Origin: Thermoplasmata archaeon
GTDB taxonomy: Archaea; Thermoplasmatota; Thermoplasmata; Thermoplasmatales; Thermoplasmataceae
Direction: 5' to 3'
NCBI GenBank assembly: GCA_021810575.1
Contig: JAJZIN010000001.1
Span: 1 to 64,000, forward strand
Length of the DNA: 64,000 nucleotides
Part shown: positions 1-9,065 of the stretch, piece by piece
Layout: the number at the start of each line of letters is the position of its first letter
Numbering within the stretch: the first letter of the stretch is position 1
Translations under genes and position numbers: made by a program
Notes under the pieces: generated by a model
What the model saw: only the letters and a program-made list of their open reading frames with translations
Databases searched by the model: none
Told to the model about the DNA's origin: nothing

Positions 1-142
1 GCATATCCTTTCGCATCCATATGTTCAAAATGCAGGTATTGTTTATAAACATTTTTTAAAGACTACAGAAGGAAAGCTGCTTTTTTGTGAAAATTTAACA
101 AATAAAAAGAGTGCTCATTCAGGTTATATCTATTATATAAGA

Positions 143-1189
143 TTATAAACCTCCAAAAACCTTCATCTTAATTGACTTTGGCATGATCTTTGCCAGAGTA
201 ATATATCTACCTACACTTTTTTCTCCTTTTGCGTGAATCTTAGAGTGTAATTGGTTGTGCTTCATTAGCCATGGCCTTATCTGGCTATCCCATATTTTCT
301 GGTACTGCTCAAGATCGTTATTGGCAATTGCTAAGGCTGCTTCCTTTCCTGACCAGAACGCACCCTGAAGACCTCCAGCAGTTGTGTTGAGGACAGCATT
401 AACCATATCACCTACCCACAGCTGATTTTCCCTTACCACCTGATCTGATGGCTTTGTCAACGGGATCTGATGAGCCATGGTATGAACTACCTCTCCGTCA
501 ACCTCTGGGAATTTATCGGTAAATTTTTTCAGTACACTTTTTGGTGCCTCCCCGTTAAGCGGGTAATAACAAACACCAATCTTTCTGGTATTTTTTGAGT
601 CAGCAAAGTCCCAGAAGTAACCGCCAGGGGCAAGATCACTAAACCACAGTATCATCTGAAAGTCATTTCTCTCCTCAAGTGCCCTGGTTTCCTCATATGC
701 TACAAGTGCCTGTGTCTTGGTTAGTTTTGAGCCAAGATTAGATTGCGGTCCGGCAGCCATTATGATATTTTTTGCAGTTAAAATTCCATCGCTAGTGTTA
801 ATCTTATTTCCATTAACTTCGTTCACGGTTGTTTTCATCTTGATATTGAGCTGTCCTGCAAAACCCGAAGAAAGATATTTTTCATATTTTGTGAAGTCGT
901 ATACCATGCCAACAGGATGATCAAAATTAAGATCAATTCTTTTACCTTTAACTGTTCTGAATGACATATTGTAAATGTTAGAAGCCACTACTTCCTCTGC
1001 AGTTGGCATGCCGATTTTCTTAACCCATTCAAGAGATACGGCCCCCGTAGACCTTACTGGTAATCCTATGTCCTCCTTCTTGTCAAGAATCACATAATCT
1101 CTTTTCTGATTTTTTAAAACGCAACCAGCTGATAAACCACCAGTGCCCGCCCCAATTACAACGGTTTCGTAGTCAAAATCTGCATCCAC
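143..1189 (-). CDS. Geranylgeranyl reductase family FAD-dependent oxidoreductase
   Basis: This is a 348-residue flavoprotein of the geranylgeranyl reductase (GGR) superfamily, whose archaeal members reduce the isoprenoid double bonds of membrane lipids. An N-terminal dinucleotide motif GAGTGG lies at residues 13-18. A PVRSTGA segment at residues 44-50 matches the conserved region after the first FAD motif. Late in the protein WVGDMVNAV followed by GGLQGAFWSG is the second FAD contact and substrate-tunnel region. It starts with GTG. A T/A-rich box near 1211-1220 lies about 25 bases upstream, so the mRNA is probably leaderless. At about 350 residues it is shorter than the characterised lipid reductase (about 400), so it may be a paralogue with another isoprenoid substrate. 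The family is clear, the substrate is inferred. Confidence 0.75.
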   Translation of the reverse strand: MDADFDYETVVIGAGTGGLSAGCVLKNQKRDYVILDKKEDIGLPVRSTGAVSLEWVKKIGMPTAEEVVASNIYNMSFRTVKGKRIDLNFDHPVGMVYDFTKYEKYLSSGFAGQLNIKMKTTVNEVNGNKINTSDGILTAKNIIMAAGPQSNLGSKLTKTQALVAYEETRALEERNDFQMILWFSDLAPGGYFWDFADSKNTRKIGVCYYPLNGEAPKSVLKKFTDKFPEVDGEVVHTMAHQIPLTKPSDQVVRENQLWVGDMVNAVLNTTAGGLQGAFWSGKEAALAIANNDLEQYQKIWDSQIRPWLMKHNQLHSKIHAKGEKSVGRYITLAKIMPKSIKMKVFGGL

Positions 1190-1323
1190 TACCTTGTTAT
1201 GCGAAATAGTTTAAAAAATTATCCTAATTTAATATCTATACGTATAAATTATTAAGATATTTATTGGGAAAAAAGAAAAAATTTGTATAAAAATATATAT
1301 CAAAGATCAAAATGTAGTTGAAT

Positions 1324-1980
1324 ATGCCTGATGAATCTTATTCGCTGAAGAAGGCAATGGATTTCATTGAAAAAGAGCCATCAATCGTTTTGCCTTTTAT
1401 ATTTGGATACATAATTCTGGCTGTATTTGGTGTCCTTGTGGACGCCAGTGAGTTTGATATAATATCCGTCTATTTGAAATCAGCAACCCCGCTTTACCAT
1501 GTGGACCTATTCCTTGTGGAATTTGTCGGTGATATAATAGTGGATTTTTTCCTGGTCCTTGCAATATTCTGGCAAACCTTCTCGGTTTCTGATCTAGTAG
1601 ATAAGGGTTCTTTTTCAATAAGAACATCACTTTCGGATTCATTATCATCCAAAGGAGAAATATTCCTCATTGCTGCTTTCATTTCATTTATTTCACTAAT
1701 TTTTGCCTATATTCCATTTGTTGGGAGCTACATTAGTGCACTTTTCACAATAGTTGCATATGTTTCAGTGATTCTTATCAATCTGAACAGGAAAGGTCTG
1801 GTAAGGAACATGACCAGTATAATCTCAACGTTAAGTGAGTACTATAAAAAAGAGCCAACCTCCGCACTCTTCATAGGACTGCTTATGCTGGTATATATAG
1901 TACCTGACAGTTTACTGGATGTTCTTGTTGTTTTTGTTCTTATAATTTACGGCAGTATCGTATTAAAACTGCTCAACTGA
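1324..1980 (+). CDS. Hypothetical polytopic membrane protein
   Basis: I do not recognise this protein of 218 residues. After a charged N-terminal stretch of about 25 residues it has around five hydrophobic segments separated by short loops, with a basic cytoplasmic-looking loop (LNRKGL) in the middle. It ends directly after the last membrane segment. ATG at 1324 is chosen; an in-frame TTG at 1318 is the alternative. A TATA-like AAATATATAT at 1291-1300 would place transcription at the start codon. It is divergent from the GGR-like gene and followed 33 bases later by the adenosine-specific kinase family gene. Confidence 0.55.
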   Translation: MPDESYSLKKAMDFIEKEPSIVLPFIFGYIILAVFGVLVDASEFDIISVYLKSATPLYHVDLFLVEFVGDIIVDFFLVLAIFWQTFSVSDLVDKGSFSIRTSLSDSLSSKGEIFLIAAFISFISLIFAYIPFVGSYISALFTIVAYVSVILINLNRKGLVRNMTSIISTLSEYYKKEPTSALFIGLLMLVYIVPDSLLDVLVVFVLIIYGSIVLKLLN

Positions 1981-2013
1981 TAATGTATAATTTGGAAAAA
2001 TATTAAACTCAGG

Positions 2014-2514
2014 ATGGCATGGTTATTTATGGACAATATCGAAGAAGTAAAACTGGAAAACCCTAAGGGTTGTAATCTCATACTGGGATATTCACATTTC
2101 ATAAAGACTGTTGAGGACCTTGAGGAAATATTGAAAACATATGTTCCGAAAGCTACATATTCCATAACTTTTTCCGAAGCTTCAGGAGACAGGCTCGTAC
2201 GGTTTGAATCTACCGATTCAGAGCTGGAACAGGCAGGCATCAGGAATATGTTAAATCTAAAATGCGGACATACCTTCCTGATATTGATAAGAGATGCGTT
2301 TCCAATCACAGTTTTAAATGCGATCAAGGGTTGCCAGGAAGTTGGGACGATATTTGCTGCAACTGCTAATCCTATTTCTGCGATTGTCTTCAGGGGAGAA
2401 AACGGTGGTTCAATCCTCGGTGTTATAGATGGTTTTTCTCCCCTTGGAGTTGAAACGGAAGCTGATAAGAGAAAAAGGAGAGAATTTCTGAGAAATATAG
2501 GTTACAAAAGATAG
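2014..2514 (+). CDS. Adenosine-specific kinase family protein (DUF355)
   Basis: This soluble protein of 166 residues matches the small archaeal/bacterial family annotated as adenosine-specific kinase. Its hallmark segments are ILGYSHFIKT near the N-terminus, GCQEVGTIFAATANP in the middle, and ILGVIDGFSPLGVE followed by a KRREFLRNIGY tail. Some family members bind adenosine and nucleotides, but the biological reaction is poorly defined, so the name is a family label. ATG 2014 gives MAWLFMDN; the in-frame ATG at 2029 is an equally good start and closer to the usual length of about 160. Its TAG stop at 2512-2514 overlaps the first two bases of the following tRNA gene. Confidence 0.8.
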   Translation: MAWLFMDNIEEVKLENPKGCNLILGYSHFIKTVEDLEEILKTYVPKATYSITFSEASGDRLVRFESTDSELEQAGIRNMLNLKCGHTFLILIRDAFPITVLNAIKGCQEVGTIFAATANPISAIVFRGENGGSILGVIDGFSPLGVETEADKRKRREFLRNIGYKR

Positions 2515-2584
2515 GTCCGTGGTGTAAAGGATATCATATGGGCCTCCGGAGCCCATGATCCGGGTTCGATTCCCGGTGGACCTG
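2513..2584 (+). tRNA. tRNA-Arg (anticodon CCG)
   Basis: A full cloverleaf folds with acceptor AGGTCCG paired to TGGACCT (one G-U). U8, A14, G18G19, A21 and A26 fall in the expected places. The anticodon stem is TGGGC/GCCCA around the loop CTCCGGA, giving anticodon CCG for codon CGG. The T arm is CCGGG-TTCGATT-CCCGG. The discriminator is G and CCA is not encoded, as expected for archaea. No intron is seen. The 5' end overlaps the stop codon of the upstream gene. Confidence 0.93.
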
Positions 2585-2595
2585 CTATAATTTTG

Positions 2596-3495
2596 TTATT
2601 TTGAGAAGAATTCGTCCTCTACTGTCCTCTTTTCATAATAGATTGAATCTACCCTGTAGTTCTCCTTTACGAGAGCACTGTTGATATCTGATGTCTCGAC
2701 TTTATTGTCCGAGGGTGTAGTTATCTCATAGGCCTGGTTTATCCTCCTGACAGTTCCAAATGTCTGAAGGAGTCTTAGCAGGTTATCATCAGGATTTAAC
2801 ACTTTTACCCATATTTTTCCAATATTTTTCGACATGGTTTCTATGTCTATGGATTTAAGGAGTTGCCCATTTTCCAGGTATACAAATTCATCTGCAATGG
2901 CCTGAACCTCCTTGAGTATGTGAGACGATACTATAACCGTTTTACCATTATTCCTTGCTTCAAGCATAATATCGGTTACCATCTTAATGCCAAAGGGATC
3001 AAAACCGTTGTAAGGTTCATCCATCAATATGTTATCAGGATCATGAAGAAGAGCCATAGTCAGTCCCACCCGTCTCCTCTGACCAAGGGACAGATTTCTC
3101 ATGGACTTTCTTGAAAATTCTTCAGGAAGACCAAATTTTGCCATCAGCTTCAACCCTCTTTCCCTGGCCTCTTTCAGTGTTAAATCATAATAGGAGGCAA
3201 AGTGTACCATCTGGTTAATTATCTTCTCGTCAGGATCGAGAAATGACCCGTCCGGCATAAGACCTATTTTTTTTATGGAATCTTCCCTATCATTTACTAT
3301 ATCATAACTGTCCACTAGTATCCTGCCGGCTCCCGGAGTGTGAACTCCAGACATTAGATTCAATAGAGTGGTTTTTCCCGCACCATTTGGACCAACGATG
3401 CCATATATCTTACCCTGATCGAAAGTTTTAGTTATGTTTCTTAATGTGATTACATTTTTCTTATATGAATAAAAGACCCCATTCACATCTATCAT
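2596..3495 (-). CDS. ABC transporter ATP-binding protein
   Basis: This is a 299-residue nucleotide-binding subunit of an ABC transporter. Walker A GPNGAGKTT lies at residues 35-43. The signature is LSLGQRRR, Walker B is NILMDEP, the D-loop region is NGFDPFG, and an H-loop SSH follows. The last 80 residues form the C-terminal extension common in the ABC-2 exporter or multidrug type. No permease gene is adjacent, so the partner must be encoded elsewhere or the protein acts alone. The gene is convergent with the tRNA-Arg upstream in the window. Family assignment is firm; substrate is unknown. Confidence 0.85.
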   Translation of the reverse strand: MIDVNGVFYSYKKNVITLRNITKTFDQGKIYGIVGPNGAGKTTLLNLMSGVHTPGAGRILVDSYDIVNDREDSIKKIGLMPDGSFLDPDEKIINQMVHFASYYDLTLKEARERGLKLMAKFGLPEEFSRKSMRNLSLGQRRRVGLTMALLHDPDNILMDEPYNGFDPFGIKMVTDIMLEARNNGKTVIVSSHILKEVQAIADEFVYLENGQLLKSIDIETMSKNIGKIWVKVLNPDDNLLRLLQTFGTVRRINQAYEITTPSDNKVETSDINSALVKENYRVDSIYYEKRTVEDEFFSK

Positions 3496-3594
3496 AAGAA
3501 TTGATAATTTTAATGCCTATTTAAAACTTCTCGGGTCATTCCTTTCATTCCATTGAGCTCTTCTTATTCTTTAAAAATTTGGAAATAGAGAAAA

Positions 3595-4161
3595 TTAAAG
3601 TTCTTTCTTCAGATCTGAAAGCAACTTCTCATTAATTTCAGCACTTTCCTTATAGATAGAATGCCTTGTTACAATGAATGCAGTTCTTGCCTTCTTAAAA
3701 TCATCAGCTTTCTTCCCGTCAAATTTGAATCTCAAATACTGTAAGGTTGATTCCAGTGTTTCAGTAGACCGCCCTTCTTCCGGAGTCCCTCGAATCTCCA
3801 TATCGCCAAACACAAGGTAAACATTGTTTTCTATTCCCGTCAATCTTGGCATCTCCTGCAACAATTTTCTCTCATCGCTGATCTCTATGAACATTGAGAC
3901 ACTGAACTCCAGATTTCCCGGGATGAGTTCGTTATAAGTTGTTAATATATGATCTATTTCCTTCTTGTCGTGGACATTCTCAATCATGATCATTTCATTG
4001 ATCTGGTTAAGTATTGTATCCCTGTTCTCAAATAAATAGCTGAAAGTCCTGCTTGAGATTCTTCTGTGTTTTTTTATTGCAATGATTTTTCTTCTTTCTT
4101 CTTTTAAAATATTTGAAAATTCCTCAGGGGGGATAACTTCCCCTTCAGTAATTTTTTGCAT
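3595..4161 (-). CDS. DUF3501 family protein
   Basis: This protein of 188 residues matches DUF3501. It shows KIT near the start, a conserved KKHRRIS block, FENRDTILNQINEM with an acidic iENVHD continuation, then TYNELIPG and a C-terminal VHYLRF-like segment (LQYLRFKF). The family has no proven function but is repeatedly found beside rubrerythrin and Fe-S oxidoreductases, and here a rubrerythrin gene lies immediately upstream. ATG 4161 is chosen because GTGATC sits four bases upstream as a ribosome binding site; the GTG at 4170 is less likely. The gene starts 5 bases after the rubrerythrin stop, so the two form an operon. A role in peroxide or oxygen defence is inferred from context. Confidence 0.75.
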   Translation of the reverse strand: MQKITEGEVIPPEEFSNILKEERRKIIAIKKHRRISSRTFSYLFENRDTILNQINEMIMIENVHDKKEIDHILTTYNELIPGNLEFSVSMFIEISDERKLLQEMPRLTGIENNVYLVFGDMEIRGTPEEGRSTETLESTLQYLRFKFDGKKADDFKKARTAFIVTRHSIYKESAEINEKLLSDLKKEL

Positions 4162-4166
4162 GCTGA

Positions 4167-4592
4167 TCACTGGTTCTTCTTCATTTCAGCAAGTGTCTTT
4201 TCATACTTTGTGGCGTGTGACTTCTCTGCCTTAGAAAGTATCTCAAACCAGTGAGCGATTTCGTCAAAGTGTTCATCTCTTGCATCCTTTGCGAATCCTG
4301 GGTACATTTGGCTGTATTCATATGTTTCCCCAGCTATGGCTGATTTCAAGTTCTGTTCGGTTGTTCCTATTGGTTCATTCGTAACTGGGTCTCCTACAAG
4401 TGCCAGATATTTGAGATGACCAAAAGCATGTGCAGTCTCGCCATCTGCTGTTGACCTGAAAACCTGTGCTATTTCCTGCTGTCCTTCCTCATCTGCCTTA
4501 AGGGCAAAATACAGGTATCTCCTGTTTGCCTGGCTCTCTCCAGCAAAACCGGCCTTTAAATTCTCCAGAGTCTTTGTGTTTTTTAGTTCCAT
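4167..4592 (-). CDS. Rubrerythrin (erythrin type, no rubredoxin domain)
   Basis: This 141-residue ferritin-like four-helix protein reduces peroxide at a di-iron site. The iron ligands are recognisable: GFAGESQANRRY on helix A, DGETAHAFGHL with ExxH on helix B, GETYEYSQMYPGF on helix C, and SKAEKSHATKYE with ExxH on helix D. The C-terminal rubredoxin domain of classical rubrerythrin is absent, which resembles the archaeal sulerythrin or erythrin form and implies an external electron donor. The start is supported by GGTGA four bases before the ATG. It is the first gene of a two-gene operon with the DUF3501 gene. Confidence 0.9.
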   Translation of the reverse strand: MELKNTKTLENLKAGFAGESQANRRYLYFALKADEEGQQEIAQVFRSTADGETAHAFGHLKYLALVGDPVTNEPIGTTEQNLKSAIAGETYEYSQMYPGFAKDARDEHFDEIAHWFEILSKAEKSHATKYEKTLAEMKKNQ

Positions 4593-4659
4593 TTTTTCAC
4601 CATTTTCTACATTGACTTTATGTATATTTATTTTTCTTTAATTTATTATCAAATAATAA

Positions 4660-5790
4660 TCAATATATATTAGCTCTACCTGAAAGGGATAGAAATATTG
4701 CAAAATCAGAAGGAACTGTCTCTTCACCCTCCAATTTATAGTGGTTACCATTAAAATTGATTTCAAATGGATTTTTCATCTTTACCCTGATGGGTTCATC
4801 GCCAAATTTCTTTGGAACTGCTTCGATCAGTGGCTCAAAAGTTTTAAGTTCGTCCAGTTCAATTTTCCTTACCATGAGGCCAGTCTTTCCATGCAGGCTA
4901 TATGGAAACCTGATAAGCCTGTGAACATCGGTCGAAACGGGCTCATCTATTTCTACTGAATTTCTGCGGGTGTAATTATTTACAATCTTATCCAGAAGGT
5001 TTTCAATCATCTTTATGTTGGTACTACTGTATTTTTCAACTCCCTGTTCCACTAGGATCTGCCTGTATTTCCTCCTATCTTTTGTGGATATTGGCCTATC
5101 AAGTAATTCTCTTATTTTATCTTCCCCTGCATTATCCAGGTATTCCGTCTTTTCATGATTGTCAATTTTCCTTATGGTGTCTATCAACTCTCTGTTAATA
5201 TCCGATATCCATCCTTTTCCTGTGATGGGTGATTTTGAGGCGATTGACAGAAATGATTTGGTTGATATCCCCTCACCTCTAACCAGGTTTGAAATTTCTC
5301 TCCTCTGATCTGAATTCATCTCGTAAATTTTATCACTTTTAATATGGATATGATATCCCCTTGCTCCTGAAAAATAAAGATTCAGGTTATCGGGATCCAG
5401 CTCTAGATACCCAAGAAGGAATTTATTCAGTAACCTCATTGTATGGGATTTAACTTCCGTGAGTATCTGTTCATATGTCATTTTATCTGCACCTGGAATA
5501 TGATCGGCATCAAGATCAAATACATACTCTGCCCCATTCCAATCCTTTTCTTGCATTGATCTTTTGTCAGGATACTTATAGTATGCAACGGAGTGATATA
5601 GATGCCGGGGGACATTATCCATAAGAAAATACTGTAAATCCTGTTCATTTTCGACCTTTCTATGTCTGATCATTGTTCCTTCAAATGGGATAAATCCAAT
5701 TTCTCTACTGTTTAACCGTTCAGTATATACCTGTTTATTCGCATAATAATATTTCCTGAATTTCTCAACCAAGAATTTTTTTTCGTCCAA
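4660..5790 (-). CDS. priS: DNA primase small (catalytic) subunit
   Basis: This is the 376-residue catalytic subunit of the archaeal/eukaryotic-type primase, which makes primers for replication together with PriL. The metal-binding DLDAD lies at residues 92-96. The nucleotide-binding SGARGYHIH lies at 141-149, and a late DVHRLIRFPYSLHG block carries the third acidic and the basic active-site residues. The length is normal for the family. The start is TTG at 5790; no ATG lies nearby in frame. A TATA-like sequence centred near 5815 puts transcription at or very near this TTG. PriL is not in the window. Confidence 0.93.
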   Translation of the reverse strand: MDEKKFLVEKFRKYYYANKQVYTERLNSREIGFIPFEGTMIRHRKVENEQDLQYFLMDNVPRHLYHSVAYYKYPDKRSMQEKDWNGAEYVFDLDADHIPGADKMTYEQILTEVKSHTMRLLNKFLLGYLELDPDNLNLYFSGARGYHIHIKSDKIYEMNSDQRREISNLVRGEGISTKSFLSIASKSPITGKGWISDINRELIDTIRKIDNHEKTEYLDNAGEDKIRELLDRPISTKDRRKYRQILVEQGVEKYSSTNIKMIENLLDKIVNNYTRRNSVEIDEPVSTDVHRLIRFPYSLHGKTGLMVRKIELDELKTFEPLIEAVPKKFGDEPIRVKMKNPFEINFNGNHYKLEGEETVPSDFAIFLSLSGRANIY

Positions 5791-5805
5791 TATACAGAAA
5801 GTGAT

Positions 5806-5822
5806 ACATATATTAATAAAAT
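5806..5822. promoter_or_regulatory. Shared bidirectional TATA element between priS and the sedolisin gene
   Basis: Only 50 bases separate the start codons of priS (TTG, 5790, minus) and the sedolisin gene (ATG, 5841, plus). The centre of this gap is the A/T-only stretch CATATATTAATAAAATT. It lies 23-28 bases from each start codon. A single element therefore seems placed to make leaderless transcripts in both directions. Placement is seen in the sequence; promoter activity is inferred. Confidence 0.55.
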
Positions 5823-5840
5823 TTCCAATACAGAAAAATC

Positions 5841-8800
5841 ATGTTCAAGAAATTAATTGTCATAGCCATAATATTCCTGATGATTGCTTCAGGATTTACA
5901 TATCTTTCTTCAATAAGCTCTTCCCATGAAAATAAAATCGGGAATGATTACGCTGACCTTACAAATACAACTAACATAAGTCATAGTGGTCTAGCGTGGA
6001 ATGTCGACGCTTCACCACAACTTGCTGTCATGAAACAGAAACCAGAATTACTGGGTCAGGGATTCCCATATAATGTTTCTCAGATAAGGCAGGCATATAA
6101 CCTAACAGGTTTTTACAAAAACAATACCTGTGGCCAGGGTTTCACAATTGCAATAATAGATGCTTTTGGAGACCCATCCATAAACTATGACCTTCAGTCC
6201 TTCGATTCACTATATAATCTGCCTTCTGCCAACATATCCTTCTATTATCCCTATGGTGCCCCGAAGAACCTGAATTCCAGCTGGTCACTTGAGACTGCAA
6301 CTGATGTTGAATGGTTCCATGCAATAGCTCCAAGGGCTCATATAGATCTTGTAATAGTACCAAATGCAGAAGTTGGTTATCTCCAGGGTGGTGTGAATGA
6401 TACCATTAATAATCTCAGTAACGTCAACGGACTCAGCATGAGTTGGGGTATAGCAGAGTCCTCTCTTTCAAATGGACTGATATATGATTATAATCAGGCT
6501 TTCCTTGACGCCAATAAAAAGGATATCCATATATTTGCAGCGTCTGGTGATCAGGGGGCTTATGATGCAACCAAAGCATTAACTGTTAATTTTCCAGCAG
6601 GTGATCCATACGTTACCTCAGTTGGTGGTACAACGCTGAACTATGCAAATGGGAAATACACACAGACATCATGGAGCGGAAGTGGTGGGGGATACAGTAC
6701 AGCATTTTCAGCACCATCATATCAGAATGCTACTGGATTTCATGGACAATCTCTAGGGGTGCCAGATATTTCTGCTGTGGCAAATCCAGATGATGGGGGC
6801 GTTACAGTTTTTTCGAGGGGGAATGCAATAACACTTGGTGGGACAAGTCTTGCAACACCTATAACAGCAGGTTCCTTCATTTTAATCGACCAATCATTGC
6901 ATGGAAAATTGGGATTCATAAATCCTGTTCTTTATAACCTTTCACGAACGAACCAGTATGGAAAGGCAATCGTTCCAGTTATTGGTGGGAGCAATGGGTA
7001 TTATACTGCAACATATGGTTGGAACCCGGTAACAGGCCTTGGATCAATTAATGCTGGATTACTTGCAAAAGACATATCACGGATCTATTCATCTTATGGA
7101 TACAGTGTTACCTACAGTCAGCTCAACACATCTTCTTTTCATTTTGAGGCAAACGTTTCATTGACGCCCTTTACCACTACAGATAATTCTTATAATTCCT
7201 TCGCAGGACTGACCTTAGGTTCCCAGATTTCCACTATCAAGGCTGGAATTTGCCAGGATGGTATTTCATTTTACGAGATCTTCAAAGCCGGAAATTATGT
7301 TTATCGGAGAGGAATAAGTACAGGAAAAATATTGACCAAGAAAGTTGTAATTGAATTCAATGTGGATAAACTGGTAATCACAGTCGGTAATACCACAAAG
7401 GAGTTACAGATTTTTCCCCAGTTTATTTATGGAACCAATGCCAGTTTTATCTTTCTGGTCAGCAGTGGAAATGGGATGCCTGTAACCGGAGGAAGTGCTT
7501 CAGTATCAGGTACCGTATTCAACAATGGTTTTTCATCAGAAAGTGCCCCTGTTTCAGGCACCCCAATTTATCCATTCAATGAATCAGCATGTTCTACAAT
7601 ACAGATTAAAAATAGTAGCAATTCAATAGGATTCAGTTACAACATAACACATCCTTCAGGTTCGTTCCAGAAAAGTTCAGGCTTTTACCCTCCAATACAG
7701 TTAAACCAGTCTAGCCCCATGTATCTATATATATCAAATGCCGGAGATGATACTGTAACTATTAATGGTAAAATTGAAAATTCAAGGAGCATTCAGGTGA
7801 ATTCAGGAGAAACCTTGAGGATAAGGTTATATCATCAACTAAAAACAGTATTCGAATTTTATATAGAAGTACCAACTGTAAATTCCATATATTTATATTT
7901 CTCTTACCCTGCCGATTCCAACTACAGCAGCAATTTTACATCAATAGTTGACTATACATCTGTTCTTATGTTAAACGATAATACTGGATTTTCCTCCCTG
8001 GGTTCCTGTACAAATTTAACTACCAGTTCGATGGGCTTCAGAACGGATATATTTCATTTTGTAAATACAGATCTTATGATAAAAGAAAGCGAAATTCCTG
8101 TAAATCTCTCATTTGATATTTCACCGGTTGGATCAGAATTGAAGCTTTCAAACGGTACAGAAATATCAGATCACGATGGTATAATAGTTTATTCTGTCAT
8201 TCCACAGTTTGTTAATTTTACTCTGAGTTCGGATAACAAAAATTTCAAGGGCACGTCGGGTTCCCTGATATTAAAACCTGGTGTAAATGTAACCTATCTC
8301 CCCTATTCACTTGCTGGAATTGGAAAGGGTTACTACCTCAATGGATCAGTTGCAAACGGTTATTATGATGCAGAATACAGCATCGTAATACCGATCTCAT
8401 CAGCAAAAATATCTTACGGCAATATCAGTGCTTTTTCCGATAATTTTGGTTATTTTTCTATCTGGCTACCGTCTGGAAAGGATCACGTAACATCAGGGGC
8501 AACATATTTTTACACTACAAAAACAAATTATACTATGGAACAGAATCAGACTGGCCAGCTAATACTACTTCAACCAAATATAAGTTCCCTGCTTGAATCC
8601 GTCCTGTCTATCTCTATTGACAGGTTAATCCCATTATTTTTCTTCACTTCATTTATATCATGGTCTATCTCTTTTTCATCCTCGACCGTTTCTTACTACT
8701 TAGTCGAATACAGAACATCAAATCAGGCAAATTGGAACAGGGTAAGGATAGGGGCACATTCAAATGATATTGCATTTGTCAACGGGATTTATCCTGATTC

Positions 8801-9008
8801 GATGTATTATTTCAAGGTTATAGCGGTACTGGATGGGGGTGCGACTGTAAACTCAAACGTGAGAACCATTTCATATGAATCCCCTGTATACCTTTTCTTA
8901 AATATACTGATCTACATGGGAATTTTATTCTACATTTATGCAATGATTTCTTACGTCAGAGGAAGAAGACGGAGAAGGCAATTAAAGGATTCCTTCCGAG
9001 ATTGGTAA
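5841..9008 (+). CDS. Membrane-anchored sedolisin (peptidase family S53)
   Basis: This 1055-residue secreted acid protease of the serine-carboxyl (sedolisin) family begins with a signal peptide (residues 1-25). The catalytic domain spans about 75-410. Glu151 and Asp155 sit in ETATD, the oxyanion Asp237 in SGDQGAYD, and the nucleophile Ser336 in GGTSLATP. A calcium-site-like VTGLGSINAG follows. Residues 410-940 are beta-rich with many N-x-S/T sites. A fibronectin-III-like segment lies near 945-1005, then a membrane helix at about 1015-1037 and a basic tail with RGRRRRRQ. The usual N-terminal prodomain of 150 or more residues is missing. It probably digests peptides outside the cell in acid. Confidence 0.9.
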   Translation: MFKKLIVIAIIFLMIASGFTYLSSISSSHENKIGNDYADLTNTTNISHSGLAWNVDASPQLAVMKQKPELLGQGFPYNVSQIRQAYNLTGFYKNNTCGQGFTIAIIDAFGDPSINYDLQSFDSLYNLPSANISFYYPYGAPKNLNSSWSLETATDVEWFHAIAPRAHIDLVIVPNAEVGYLQGGVNDTINNLSNVNGLSMSWGIAESSLSNGLIYDYNQAFLDANKKDIHIFAASGDQGAYDATKALTVNFPAGDPYVTSVGGTTLNYANGKYTQTSWSGSGGGYSTAFSAPSYQNATGFHGQSLGVPDISAVANPDDGGVTVFSRGNAITLGGTSLATPITAGSFILIDQSLHGKLGFINPVLYNLSRTNQYGKAIVPVIGGSNGYYTATYGWNPVTGLGSINAGLLAKDISRIYSSYGYSVTYSQLNTSSFHFEANVSLTPFTTTDNSYNSFAGLTLGSQISTIKAGICQDGISFYEIFKAGNYVYRRGISTGKILTKKVVIEFNVDKLVITVGNTTKELQIFPQFIYGTNASFIFLVSSGNGMPVTGGSASVSGTVFNNGFSSESAPVSGTPIYPFNESACSTIQIKNSSNSIGFSYNITHPSGSFQKSSGFYPPIQLNQSSPMYLYISNAGDDTVTINGKIENSRSIQVNSGETLRIRLYHQLKTVFEFYIEVPTVNSIYLYFSYPADSNYSSNFTSIVDYTSVLMLNDNTGFSSLGSCTNLTTSSMGFRTDIFHFVNTDLMIKESEIPVNLSFDISPVGSELKLSNGTEISDHDGIIVYSVIPQFVNFTLSSDNKNFKGTSGSLILKPGVNVTYLPYSLAGIGKGYYLNGSVANGYYDAEYSIVIPISSAKISYGNISAFSDNFGYFSIWLPSGKDHVTSGATYFYTTKTNYTMEQNQTGQLILLQPNISSLLESVLSISIDRLIPLFFFTSFISWSISFSSSTVSYYLVEYRTSNQANWNRVRIGAHSNDIAFVNGIYPDSMYYFKVIAVLDGGATVNSNVRTISYESPVYLFLNILIYMGILFYIYAMISYVRGRRRRRQLKDSFRDW

Positions 9009-9065
9009 TGTCAAAATGAACCTGATATTTACACAATTTTCATCTCGCGATTAAAAATAATACGA

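Noticed and set aside
1..142. A partial gene at the left edge.
   Set aside because: The stretch is A/T rich with stops in all frames that I checked and shows no coding character; it may hold a promoter for a gene to the left.
2514..2583. tRNA-Arg starting one base later, at GGTCCGT.
   Set aside because: Starting at 2513 puts U8, A14, A21 and A26 and the T and D stems in the standard places, while the later start does not.
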